Shown here in pieces: positions 9,022-16,403 of a stretch of 39,711 nt of DNA. The stretch is from positions 1 through 39,711 of the forward strand of contig JBJEQN010000093.1 of NCBI GenBank assembly GCA_051881775.1, written 5' to 3'. Source of the stretch: UMGS363 sp051881775. GTDB lineage: Bacteria > Bacillota > Clostridia > Oscillospirales > Ruminococcaceae. A model generated the notes under the pieces. The model saw nothing but the letters and a program-made list of their open reading frames with translations. It ran no database searches and was not told the origin of the DNA. A program made the position numbers and the translations under genes. Numbering within the stretch: position 1 is the stretch's first letter; the number at the start of each line of letters is the position of its first letter.

Positions 9022-9969
9022 TTAAACCAAGCCCGTGCGTTCATCAATTCCCATCATAATGTTCATGCACTGAACAGCAGCTCCGGAAGCACCCTTGCCA
9101 AGATTGTCAAAGCGTGAGCAAAGCATAATGTGGTCATCATTGCCGAAAACAAATATCTGCATAAAGTTGGTGTCCTTCATAACGTTTGCCGCAAGGAAAC
9201 CGTCAGGCAGAACACCCTCGCCCATAAAAGGCATTACCTTGACAAAATATTCGTCCTTGTAATGCTCCGAAAGCATCTCCCAAACAGCTTGCGCATTGGT
9301 CTTTCTCGGCATTGCTCTCAGGTGAAAGGGAACGGCGACAACCATACCGTTGTAATAATCGTCCACAATAGGGCTGAATATGGGCGGATAGGAAAGTCCC
9401 GAAACCGCCATCATTTCCTTGATGTGCTTGTGCTGCTTTCCGAGAGAATAAAATCTGGGTGAATCAAATTCATCCGGCTTGTCGGGTCCCTCGTAAACGG
9501 CAATAGCCTTCTTTCCGGCTCCGCTGTAGCCCGAAACGGCATGACAGGTCACCGTGTGGTGTGGAGCAATAAATCCCGATTTTACCATAGGGTATAAAAG
9601 TGCGTTGAAGCCGCTTGCATAACAGCCGGGAACAGCCACTCTCTTTGAAGAAGCTATCTTTTCTCTGTGCTGCGGAGAAAGCTCCGGCAGACCGTACGCC
9701 CAGCCGGGATTTGTCCTGTGCGCCGTGGAAGCGTCTATTATCTTCGTGTCGGGATTTTCGGCAAGAGATACAGATTCTATCGCAGCAGCGTCCGGCAGAC
9801 AAAGAAAGGTATAATCCGATTCGTTTATAAGCCTTTTTCTTTCAACGGTGCTTTTTCTCAGATCCTCGTCAATGAACATAAGCTCAATATCGCTTCTGTC
9901 CTTGAGCCTTTCAACTATCCTAAGCCCCGTTGTGCCTTCCTGTCCGTCTATAAAAACCTTGTAAGCCAT
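9022..9969 (-). CDS. argC: N-acetyl-gamma-glutamyl-phosphate reductase (short type)
   Basis: It reduces N-acetylglutamyl phosphate to the semialdehyde with NADPH, the third step of arginine synthesis. At 315 aa it belongs to the shorter ArgC subtype, starting VFIDGQEGTTGLRIVERL with the dinucleotide-binding GxxGxxG. The catalytic cysteine is Cys116 in VAVPGCYASGF. AGAGG precedes the ATG. It is the first gene of the long arginine operon. The 181-base gap to argH upstream contains AT-rich palindromes that may be operator sites. Confidence 0.96.
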   Translation of the reverse strand: MAYKVFIDGQEGTTGLRIVERLKDRSDIELMFIDEDLRKSTVERKRLINESDYTFLCLPDAAAIESVSLAENPDTKIIDASTAHRTNPGWAYGLPELSPQHREKIASSKRVAVPGCYASGFNALLYPMVKSGFIAPHHTVTCHAVSGYSGAGKKAIAVYEGPDKPDEFDSPRFYSLGKQHKHIKEMMAVSGLSYPPIFSPIVDDYYNGMVVAVPFHLRAMPRKTNAQAVWEMLSEHYKDEYFVKVMPFMGEGVLPDGFLAANVMKDTNFMQIFVFGNDDHIMLCSRFDNLGKGASGAAVQCMNIMMGIDERTGLV

Positions 9970-10150
9970 ATAAATTAACCTCTTTCAGTCATAATTCCCA
10001 ATAATCAGTCCGTTAAAGAAAGTATAAACCAAGTATAAGCGGTTTTGATGAACAATTAATTGACATTTATGTGATTATTTATAAATATATGAATTTTGCC
10101 GCAAAATATGCAGTATATAATTGCATATATACATTTCCGGCTGCATAAAA

Positions 10151-11527
10151 TCACTTTATCGCATTTCTTGCATACGCTATCTGCTTCATAACAGCCTCGG
10201 GAGCAGGACCGCCCTCCGCCTTTCTCATGTTAACGCAGGTCTCCAGCTTGATAGCGTCGTAAACGCCCTCGTCAAATACATCGCTAAGCTCCCTGAACTC
10301 GTCAAGTGACAGCTTTTCAAGCACCGTATCGTTCTTTATGCAGTATGCAACAAGTGTACCCGTTATCTTGTATGCGTCTCTGAAGGGCAGACCCTTTTTA
10401 ACAAGATAATCCGCACAATCCGTAGCGTTGATAAAGCCTCTTGCCGCAGCGTTTTTCATATTATCCTTGTAAAGCGTCATTGTGGACAGCATAGGGATAA
10501 ATGTAGTAAGACACAGCTTCACCGTGTCAATTGCGTCAAAAATAGCTTCCTTGTCCTCCTGCATATCCTTGTTGTAAGCAAGAGGCGTACCCTTCATCAT
10601 AACGAGCAGGGTGTTAAGGTCGCCGTAAACTCTGCCCGTCTTTCCTCTGATAAGCTCGGTAACATCGGGGTTTTTCTTCTGTGGCATAATGGAAGAACCC
10701 GTAGCATAAGCGTCGTCAAGCTCAATGAACTTGAACTCCCATGAGCTCCAGAGAATGATCTCCTCGGAAAAACGTGAAAGGTGCATCATCAGTATGGAAA
10801 TTGCGGAAGCCATTTCAATGCAGAAATCCCTGTCGGAAACGCCGTCAAGAGAATTCATTGTAATGTCGTCAAAGCCTAAAAGTCCGCAAACCTGCCTGCG
10901 ATCGATAGGATAAGTGGTCGATGCAAGCGCACCGCTTCCCAGGGGCATTTTGTTCATACGCTTGTATGTATCTTCAAAACGTCCAATATCTCTGATAAGC
11001 ATCTGCGCATACGCCATCATATGGTGCGCAAAGGTGATAGGCTGCGCCCTCTGCAGATGTGTGTAACCGGGCATAATGGTATCAAGATTTTTCTCCGCAA
11101 TGTCGCAGAGTACCCCGATAAGTTCCTTTATCATAGGGATTATCTCGTTTATCTCGTCTTTAAGGTACATTCTTATGTCAAGAGCTACCTGGTCGTTGCG
11201 GCTCCTTGCCGTGTGAAGCCGCTTTCCTGTGTCGCCGAGCCGCTTTGTAAGCTCCGATTCAACAAACATATGAATGTCCTCGGCTTCGGGGTCAAACTGC
11301 AGAGCGCCGCTGTCAATATCTTCAAGAATACTCTTTAAGCCGCCTATTATCTTCTCGCTTTCAGCCTTGTCGATAATGCCCGTATCCCCAAGCATTTCCG
11401 CATGAGCCATAGAACCCTTTATATCCTGCCTGTACATTCTCGAATCAAAGGAAATGGAGGAGTTGAAGTCGTTTACCCTTGAATCCACTTCCTTTGAAGA
11501 ACGTCCTGCCCACATTTTGTTATTCAT
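10151..11527 (-). CDS. argH: Argininosuccinate lyase
   Basis: It cleaves argininosuccinate to arginine and fumarate, the last step of the pathway. This fumarase/aspartase superfamily protein is 458 aa. The signature GSSIMPQKKNPD is at residues 277-288 and carries the catalytic serine loop. MPGYTHLQRAQP at about 152-163 carries a conserved His (157), and HTARSRNDQ is at about 105-113. It lies 23 bases after a small lipoprotein gene on the same strand; argG is further upstream behind a hairpin. The start ATG at 11527 gives MNNKMWAGR, normal for ArgH. Confidence 0.97.
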   Translation of the reverse strand: MNNKMWAGRSSKEVDSRVNDFNSSISFDSRMYRQDIKGSMAHAEMLGDTGIIDKAESEKIIGGLKSILEDIDSGALQFDPEAEDIHMFVESELTKRLGDTGKRLHTARSRNDQVALDIRMYLKDEINEIIPMIKELIGVLCDIAEKNLDTIMPGYTHLQRAQPITFAHHMMAYAQMLIRDIGRFEDTYKRMNKMPLGSGALASTTYPIDRRQVCGLLGFDDITMNSLDGVSDRDFCIEMASAISILMMHLSRFSEEIILWSSWEFKFIELDDAYATGSSIMPQKKNPDVTELIRGKTGRVYGDLNTLLVMMKGTPLAYNKDMQEDKEAIFDAIDTVKLCLTTFIPMLSTMTLYKDNMKNAAARGFINATDCADYLVKKGLPFRDAYKITGTLVAYCIKNDTVLEKLSLDEFRELSDVFDEGVYDAIKLETCVNMRKAEGGPAPEAVMKQIAYARNAIK

Positions 11528-11551
11528 ATCAATATCCGCCTTTCGGTAGTA

Positions 11552-12064
11552 TTATTCAGCTGCGCTGTCCGAAGATTCCACATAGCCCGTAGAAACCGAT
11601 GTATCGCTTGCACCCGGTTCAAAGCCAAGTGTCCGACCTATAGGAATTCCGAACTGCTGTACTTCCTCATCCGTAACAGGACGGAATTCCAGGGTTTCCG
11701 TATCTGTATACCAAAGCAGATTTCCGTTATCCGCAAAATCTATCTTTGCAAATTCAGCCTTGCCGTCAAATACGACCTTGAATTTTCCTTCGGTTATCTC
11801 ATATTCATTTACCAGATCGGAGAATATTACCTCTGAATTCACATGATGTACCTTAGTAATTGTTCCCGTAAATTCATAAACCGTAAAAGTAAGAGTATTT
11901 CCGTTCTCGTCGGCGGAATAATAATCATCAACAAGCGGTACCCAGCCGCCGATAAGCTTCTGGTTAAGCGCTGCGTCCTCAGCAGATGTATCGGAACAGC
12001 CTGCAAGCGAAAACACCGCTGCCGCTGCAATTATCAAGCATAAAAACAATCTTTTCAATCTCAT
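11552..12064 (-). CDS. Small lipoprotein of unknown function
   Basis: This protein is about 170 aa and starts at MRLKRLFLC. A GGGAG site lies a few bases before this ATG, so the open frame reaching back to 12127 is not used. A signal peptide ends in the lipobox SLAGC (Cys23), so the mature protein should be lipid-anchored on the outer face of the membrane. The rest is strand-rich with WVPLVDDYYSADENG and LEFRPVTDEEV. No family is recognised. It is probably cotranscribed with argH, 23 bases downstream. Confidence 0.8.
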   Translation of the reverse strand: MRLKRLFLCLIIAAAAVFSLAGCSDTSAEDAALNQKLIGGWVPLVDDYYSADENGNTLTFTVYEFTGTITKVHHVNSEVIFSDLVNEYEITEGKFKVVFDGKAEFAKIDFADNGNLLWYTDTETLEFRPVTDEEVQQFGIPIGRTLGFEPGASDTSVSTGYVESSDSAAE

Positions 12065-12144
12065 TTTCTTCTCCCTTTCAGCCGTAACAGTTGCACTTTT
12101 GCACATATTATCTGCACAAAAAATCAAATTATATAAAACAACAC

Positions 12145-12169
12145 AAGGGCGGATAAAATTTCCGCCCTT
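12145..12169 (-). terminator. Terminator-like hairpin after argG
   Basis: A perfect 9-bp stem (12145-12153 with 12161-12169, 7-base loop) lies downstream of the argG stop. On the minus strand it is followed by a T-rich but interrupted tract. A second 6-bp hairpin lies at 12182-12196. Together they probably end or attenuate the argG transcript before the lipoprotein-argH unit. Confidence 0.6.
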
Positions 12170-12206
12170 ATTTTAGCCCCTATCCGCACTATGCGGAAAA
12201 ATGATC

Positions 12207-13436
12207 TTACTTGTTATCTCTCTTTGCATCAAGCATAGCCTTGACCTTAACGGGAAGACCGAACAGATTGATAAAGCCTGCTGCATCAGCCTGATCGTAA
12301 ACGTGATCCTCGTCAAATGTAGCAACCTCTTCATCGTAAAGAGTATAAGGAGAAGTAACGCCTGCATTGATGATGTTGCCCTTGTAGAGCTTCAGCTTAA
12401 CATCGCCTGTAACGGTTTCCTGAGTCTTGTCAACGAAAGCAGAAAGCGCTTCACGAACGGGAGTGAACCACTGTCCGTTGTAAACAAGGTCAGCAAAGTC
12501 GATAGCAAGCTTCTGCTTCATACGCTGTGTAGCCTTGTCAAGAGTAATAGTTTCAAGGACTTCGTGAGCGTGATAAAGAATAGTTCCGCCGGGGGTCTCG
12601 TAAACACCTCTGGACTTCATACCAACAAGACGGTTCTCAACAATGTCTGCAAGACCGATGCCGTTAGCGCCGCCCAGCTCGTTCAGCTTCATAACAAGGG
12701 AAACGGGATCCATTTCCTTGCCGTCGATAGCGGTAGGGATACCCTTTTCAAAGTGGATAGTAACATATGTAGGCTTGTCGGGAGCCATTTCGGGAGAAAC
12801 ACCCAGTTCAAGGAAGCCGGGCTTGTTGTACTGAGGCTCGTTTGCAGGGTCTTCAAGGTCAAGTCCTTCGTGGGAAAGATGCCAGAGGTTCTTATCCTTG
12901 GAGTAGTTTGTTTCTCTGTTTATCTTAAGGGGAATGTTGTGAGCTTCTGCGTAGTCGATCTCCTCATCTCTGGACTTGATGTCCCATTCTCTCCAAGGAG
13001 CGATTATCTGCATTTCGGGAGCGAAAGCCTTGATGGTAAGCTCAAATCTTACCTGGTCGTTGCCCTTGCCGGTGCAGCCGTGGCAGATAGCGTCAGCGCC
13101 CTCTTTCTTTGCAATTTCAACAATTCTCTTTGCAATGATAGGACGGGCAAAAGAAGTTCCGAGAAGGTATCTGTTCTCGTAAACAGCCTGAGCCTTTACT
13201 GTGGGGAAAATGTAGTCCTCAACAAATTCCTTTCTCAGGTCTTCAACGTAGAGCTTGGAAGCGCCTGTCTTGATAGCCTTTTCTTCAAGACCGTCAAGCT
13301 CTGTGCCCTGTCCAACGTCGGCGGAAACTGCGATAACTTCACAGTTGTTGTAATTTTCCTTTAACCAGGGGATAATGATAGAAGTATCAAGTCCGCCGGA
13401 ATAAGCGAGAACAACTTTTTTGATTTCCTTAGCCAT
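12207..13436 (-). CDS. argG: Argininosuccinate synthase
   Basis: It joins citrulline and aspartate with ATP to form argininosuccinate. The 409-aa length is normal. The N-type ATP pyrophosphatase P-loop SGGLDTS is at residues 13-19, and HGCTGKGNDQVRF, a core family motif, is near residue 115. A GGAGG site sits upstream of the ATG at 13436, and a strong sigma-A promoter lies 65-92 bases upstream. It forms its own transcription unit, separated from lipoprotein-argH by the hairpin at 12145-12169. A 387-aa open frame on the opposite strand is only a shadow of this gene. Confidence 0.98.
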   Translation of the reverse strand: MAKEIKKVVLAYSGGLDTSIIIPWLKENYNNCEVIAVSADVGQGTELDGLEEKAIKTGASKLYVEDLRKEFVEDYIFPTVKAQAVYENRYLLGTSFARPIIAKRIVEIAKKEGADAICHGCTGKGNDQVRFELTIKAFAPEMQIIAPWREWDIKSRDEEIDYAEAHNIPLKINRETNYSKDKNLWHLSHEGLDLEDPANEPQYNKPGFLELGVSPEMAPDKPTYVTIHFEKGIPTAIDGKEMDPVSLVMKLNELGGANGIGLADIVENRLVGMKSRGVYETPGGTILYHAHEVLETITLDKATQRMKQKLAIDFADLVYNGQWFTPVREALSAFVDKTQETVTGDVKLKLYKGNIINAGVTSPYTLYDEEVATFDEDHVYDQADAAGFINLFGLPVKVKAMLDAKRDNK

Positions 13437-13500
13437 TTTAATGTTCCTCCGAATAATTTATTTTAATATGTTCCACATTAAATATGTATCATACAAGATT

Positions 13501-13528
13501 ATTATACACGATAATACATCTTTGTCAA
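13501..13528 (-). promoter_or_regulatory. Sigma-A promoter of argG
   Basis: On the minus strand TTGACA (13523-13528) and TATAAT (13501-13506) are separated by 16 bases. This is a consensus match on both boxes, 65 bases upstream of the argG start. Confidence 0.85.
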
Positions 13529-13654
13529 GGGCTTTTGCATATTTTCTTTAAATAATTTTGTTTTATGCAGAAATATGTGTATAAAAGCTGAATTTATGCA
13601 GTTTTTGATGTATAAATGCAAAGTACCCGTTTATTTTTTGCTTAAAAAAAGCTA

Positions 13655-13684
13655 TTGACATTTGACATAAAAATATATTATAAT
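13655..13684 (+). promoter_or_regulatory. Sigma-A promoter of the nucleotidyltransferase/HTH pair
   Basis: TTGACA (13655-13660) and TATAAT (13679-13684) are 18 bases apart, 42 bases before the ATG at 13726. The pair is therefore expressed independently of argG, from a divergent promoter. Confidence 0.8.
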
Positions 13685-13725
13685 AAATAAGGATAGATTA
13701 ATACTATTAATGAAAAGAGATTTTT

Positions 13726-14253
13726 ATGATCAATAAAACAAGAGAAGATATCATCAACGATTTGCTTTTGCTTGATGAAGAAGTGTCTTTGGCGCTAAAT
13801 GATAATTTTCAATATGAAATTGTAATTGTCGGCGGAAGCGCATTACTATTGATAAATAAAATAACACGGGCAACGTGTGATATTGATGCGATAAACAGCT
13901 CGGTCGAATTAAGACCATACATGATAAAATACGATATAAACGACCGAGTTGTGTCTTATAAAAACAATTTTGATGAAGGATATTATGACCGAAAAGAAAA
14001 AGTTGATATACCGACCAAAAAAATAAATATATATACTGCGTCATTAGAGGACATAGTTATATCAAAGCTATGTTCCCAGCGCCCGAAGGATATTGAAGAT
14101 ATAAATAATCCTCTTGTATATCAATCTATTGATTGGGAAGTGCTTGACAAAATAATTTATGATGAAGATTTTAAATATAATATGCTTAATGAACATAATT
14201 ACAATATGTTTATGCTTGCATACCGTGACTATAAGGAGATGTACCGAAAATGA
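13726..14253 (+). CDS. Nucleotidyltransferase-like protein (DUF6036/AbiEii-like)
   Basis: This 175-aa protein has the minimal nucleotidyltransferase signature: IVGGSALLL at residues 34-42, then CDIDAI at 51-56. This is the G-[GS]-x(n)-D-h-D pattern with Asp52 and Asp54 as metal ligands. The later ASLEDIVISKLCSQRPKDIEDI segment resembles the helix found in DUF6036 and AbiEii-type proteins, many of which are toxins that modify tRNA or use nucleotides. The gene is markedly A/T-rich relative to the arg genes, a sign of transfer. It overlaps the next gene by ATGA, so the two are translationally coupled. The fold call is fair; a toxin role is inference. Confidence 0.75.
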   Translation: MINKTREDIINDLLLLDEEVSLALNDNFQYEIVIVGGSALLLINKITRATCDIDAINSSVELRPYMIKYDINDRVVSYKNNFDEGYYDRKEKVDIPTKKINIYTASLEDIVISKLCSQRPKDIEDINNPLVYQSIDWEVLDKIIYDEDFKYNMLNEHNYNMFMLAYRDYKEMYRK

Positions 14254-14762
14254 GAAAACAGACTTTATTAGGCTTTTTATCGGAATACACACGGTATTTG
14301 TCATACAGCGGCAGTCTGAACATTCACTCTTTATATTCGGAAATGAACGAAAAAAATCACAGACTTAAAGAACCGCTGTTTTTGTATTCCTATTACAGCC
14401 GCAAATCAGAGGTGCTGAAAAAATACCTGACCGATAAGGACAAGGCCGAGTTCAGCCATTTGGAGAAGCTGCTGACCGAGAACCGTTTATCCGAGCTGCC
14501 GACTGATTATGCCAAGGTTTTTAATTCGTATCAATGCAAGCTTGGAAAGACAGACAACGAAAACCGTGTTAAATCACTTATGATCGACCGCATTATCAAG
14601 CTGAAACAGGAAAAGAATATAAGCAATTATAAAATTTACACCTCTTTGGGTATAAATCCGGGAAATTTTAACGATTTTATCAAAAACAGAAAAACCAACA
14701 AACTCGGTTTGCAGAAAAGCAGAGAAGTCCTGCAATTCCTCGAATCATACAATAACGAATGA
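14250..14762 (+). CDS. Hypothetical protein with C-terminal HTH-like region
   Basis: This 170-aa protein is coupled to the upstream nucleotidyltransferase-like gene by a 4-base overlap. Residues 1-95 are helical and rich in Tyr and Lys (SEYTRYLSYSGSLNIHSLYSE). Residues 108-145 (MIDRIIKLKQEKNISNYK, then LGINPGNFNDFI) look like a lambda-repressor type helix-turn-helix. No known family is recognised with certainty. The context suggests a partner or antitoxin/regulator of the nucleotidyltransferase. A strong terminator follows directly, so the two genes form a closed unit. Confidence 0.75.
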   Translation: MRKQTLLGFLSEYTRYLSYSGSLNIHSLYSEMNEKNHRLKEPLFLYSYYSRKSEVLKKYLTDKDKAEFSHLEKLLTENRLSELPTDYAKVFNSYQCKLGKTDNENRVKSLMIDRIIKLKQEKNISNYKIYTSLGINPGNFNDFIKNRKTNKLGLQKSREVLQFLESYNNE

Positions 14763-14796
14763 ACGGCTGCCGCAGCTTAACTTTACGGCAGCCGTT
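14762..14796 (+). terminator. Terminator of the nucleotidyltransferase/HTH pair
   Basis: A perfect 11-bp GC-rich stem (14762-14772 with 14786-14796) with a 13-base loop is followed by TTT. It overlaps the stop codon of the HTH-like gene. Confidence 0.9.
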
Positions 14797-14809
14797 TTTA
14801 TTGTAATAC

Positions 14810-14875
14810 TAATACTAATCTTTAATCGTTCTATAGACAAATTCTCGGCTATAGATCGATTAAGAATTAGTATTA
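14810..14875. repeat. Imperfect 27-bp inverted repeat
   Basis: Arms 14810-14836 and 14849-14875 are complementary except for three positions, around a 12-base centre. They are AT-rich and lie between two terminators. This may be a small palindromic mobile element remnant or a structured RNA; no coding content. Confidence 0.75.
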
Positions 14876-14883
14876 CCAAAATC

Positions 14884-14913
14884 GCCCGACAAGCCGTTAA
14901 TGACCTGTCGGGC
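14884..14913 (-). terminator. Hairpin terminator of the zinc-ribbon membrane gene
   Basis: An 8-bp GC-rich stem (14884-14891 with 14906-14913) is followed on the minus strand by GATTTTGG. It lies 52 bases after the stop of the minus-strand gene at 14965. Confidence 0.6.
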
Positions 14914-14964
14914 TAAATGTATTGTGCCGATTTTCGGCAGTTTTCTTTTAGGCAATCACTTTAA

Positions 14965-15282
14965 TCAAAGCATAGATGCCATTACAGCCGATAATACTAT
15001 GCATACAGTCCATACTATAACAGACAAAACAATAGCCGTAATGCATTTCTTTTTGTACGCTTCTGTCTTGTATTTTACCACACCTATGATACCGAGTATT
15101 ATACCGACAATCGGTAACAGTATCGCAAAAACTATCGCACAGGTCGCAAGAGAGCTTGTTTCACCCGATACTTCAGCCGAAGCAGCATTTTTCTGCAAGG
15201 TCATATTTGTGGTAGCACAGCCGCACTTCGGACATACCACAGCCTCATTGTCAATTTCATTTCCGCATTTTGAACAAAACAT
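14965..15282 (-). CDS. Zinc-ribbon membrane protein
   Basis: This 105-aa protein opens with a four-cysteine zinc ribbon, CSKCGNEID then CPKCGC (Cys3, Cys6, Cys17, Cys20). Two transmembrane helices follow (about 45-68 and 80-103), separated by a short basic loop YKTEAYKKK. Proteins of this layout (zinc_ribbon_2 plus DUF4190-like membrane part) are widespread in Clostridia, and no reaction is known. GGAGG lies just upstream of the ATG. A damaged copy of its N-terminal ribbon lies immediately upstream (15285-15399). Confidence 0.85.
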   Translation of the reverse strand: MFCSKCGNEIDNEAVVCPKCGCATTNMTLQKNAASAEVSGETSSLATCAIVFAILLPIVGIILGIIGVVKYKTEAYKKKCITAIVLSVIVWTVCIVLSAVMASML

Positions 15283-15284
15283 TT

Positions 15285-15399
15285 CTATTCCTCCATTTTA
15301 TAAAAAATAATTATTACCGCACATATAGCCGTTGCACATCCGCATTCCGGACACATCAAAGCCTCGTTATCAATTTCATTTCCGCATTGAACAATACAT
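15285..15399 (-). pseudogene. Frameshifted remnant of a second zinc-ribbon gene
   Basis: Starting at an ATG at 15399 behind a GGGGAG ribosome site, the sequence reads MYCS and then loses frame, with a two-base deletion relative to the neighbouring intact gene. In the shifted frame it reads CGNEIDNEALMCPECGCAT, nearly identical to the ribbon of the gene at 14965-15282. It then runs into an AT-rich tail and stops at 15285, just before the intact gene's start. This is most simply a tandem duplicate that has decayed, or an internal deletion that removed its membrane part. The ribosome site may still drive a short dead peptide. Confidence 0.8.
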
Positions 15400-15429
15400 T
15401 TATTTCTCCCCAATAGTTATATACAATGA

Positions 15430-15912
15430 TTATTTCTGAGGATAACAACCAACGACCGCACCGTCTTTTTCACTCTGCTTCATTTCATCAGAGCTAAGCT
15501 GATGCTTGTATTTTTCGGGGATCGGCTCGGGAGACCATAACGCGTACTTAACGGTATATGTTACAGGATCGAATTCAACATAAGCATAACCATTAAAGTC
15601 GGAAAGCAGAACATATTCCAGATCCAGATCCGGGTGGCTGCTTACACCGCTCCACTTTATCGAATAGTTACCGTTGGTAACATTTCCGAACGACAGACTT
15701 GCCGTACCGCTCACCGTTCCAAAGCCTTTTCCCCCGAACGCCGCCCGATCCAACTCAGACGAAACTGCGTCATTCACCGTTTTCGCCCAACTATATGCAT
15801 CCGAAGCAGAAACCTTGCTGCCCCCACATCCACTCAAAGCAGCCATACAAAAAATAACCGCAGCAGCACACATTACATTTTTTAACAATTTCATCATTTT
15901 GGTTTTAAACAT
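15430..15912 (-). CDS. Lipoprotein of unknown function
   Basis: This 160-aa protein has a basic N-terminus and signal helix ending in the lipobox ALSGC (Cys29), so it should be exported and lipid-anchored. The mature part contains SASDAYSWAKTVNDAVSSEL (helical) and a strand-rich region with YVEFDPVTYTVKYALW; no family is recognised. AAGGAGAG precedes the ATG. It is transcribed divergently from the XRE regulator gene and has a perfect consensus promoter embraced by a 19-bp inverted repeat. Control by that regulator is therefore likely. Confidence 0.85.
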   Translation of the reverse strand: MFKTKMMKLLKNVMCAAAVIFCMAALSGCGGSKVSASDAYSWAKTVNDAVSSELDRAAFGGKGFGTVSGTASLSFGNVTNGNYSIKWSGVSSHPDLDLEYVLLSDFNGYAYVEFDPVTYTVKYALWSPEPIPEKYKHQLSSDEMKQSEKDGAVVGCYPQK

Positions 15913-15926
15913 ACAAATCTCTCCTT

Positions 15927-16021
15927 AAAACAATCTAATAAATAGTTTTTTACTATTTTTTCTTATTATAAGACAGATTTTTCTATTTGTCAAGCAGAAT
16001 TTCTATTTATTAGATTGTTTT
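15927..16021. promoter_or_regulatory. Paired 19-bp inverted repeat, candidate XRE operator
   Basis: Arms 15927-15945 and 16003-16021 are perfectly complementary over 19 bases with 57 bases between them. The right arm covers the -35 box of the XRE gene promoter and lies just upstream of the lipoprotein -35. The left arm lies downstream of the lipoprotein start point. This arrangement fits a repressor bound at two sites, possibly looping the promoter. A partial copy of the arm (TTCTATTTGT) is at 15981-15990. Confidence 0.65.
15965..15993 (-). promoter_or_regulatory. Sigma-A promoter of the lipoprotein gene
   Basis: TTGACA (15988-15993) and TATAAT (15965-15970) on the minus strand are exactly 17 bases apart, a perfect consensus, 53 bases before the lipoprotein start. 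It lies between the arms of the inverted repeat. Confidence 0.9.
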
Positions 16022-16044
16022 TTATGTTTTTTTCTGCTGATAAT
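16016..16044 (+). promoter_or_regulatory. Probable promoter of the XRE regulator gene
   Basis: TTGTTT (16016-16021) and GATAAT (16039-16044) are 17 bases apart. The -35 box is inside the right arm of the inverted repeat, which suggests autoregulation. Confidence 0.55.
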
Positions 16045-16085
16045 ATATAAATATAAGCTGCAATAGATGAAGGGAGCGGATAAAA

Positions 16086-16403
16086 ATGAACATTGATTAC
16101 TGCGAGGTCGGCAGAAGAATGGCAAAGCGCCGCAAAGAGCTTGGTCTTAAGCAATATCAGGTCTGCGAAATGATAGATGTCAACTACAAGTATATCTCCA
16201 ACCTTGAAACAGGACGTTCCGCTCCGAGCCTTGAAATGCTTATGGATATCTGTACAGCTCTGAAAACGACCCCAAACTACCTGCTTCTCGGCACAGAAGT
16301 AAACATTTCAAACGATACTCTTACAGATAAAATAAGCCATCTTGACAGCAAAAGCAAGCTCCTGCTCAACGACATCATCGATACGATAAAAAAATATGAA
16401 TAA
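16086..16403 (+). CDS. XRE family transcriptional regulator
   Basis: This 105-aa protein has a lambda-repressor-like helix-turn-helix at residues 6-62 (VGRRMAKRRKELGLKQYQV, then YISNLETGRSAPSLEMLMDI) and a short helical tail that may dimerise. There is no sensor domain. GAAGGGAG precedes the ATG. It is divergent from the lipoprotein gene, and a 19-bp inverted repeat in the shared control region is its likely operator. A MITE-like element begins one base after its stop codon. Confidence 0.92.
   Translation: MNIDYCEVGRRMAKRRKELGLKQYQVCEMIDVNYKYISNLETGRSAPSLEMLMDICTALKTTPNYLLLGTEVNISNDTLTDKISHLDSKSKLLLNDIIDTIKKYE

Noticed and set aside
12201..13364. 387-aa open frame on the plus strand
   Set aside because: Antisense to argG, without ribosome site or recognisable motif.
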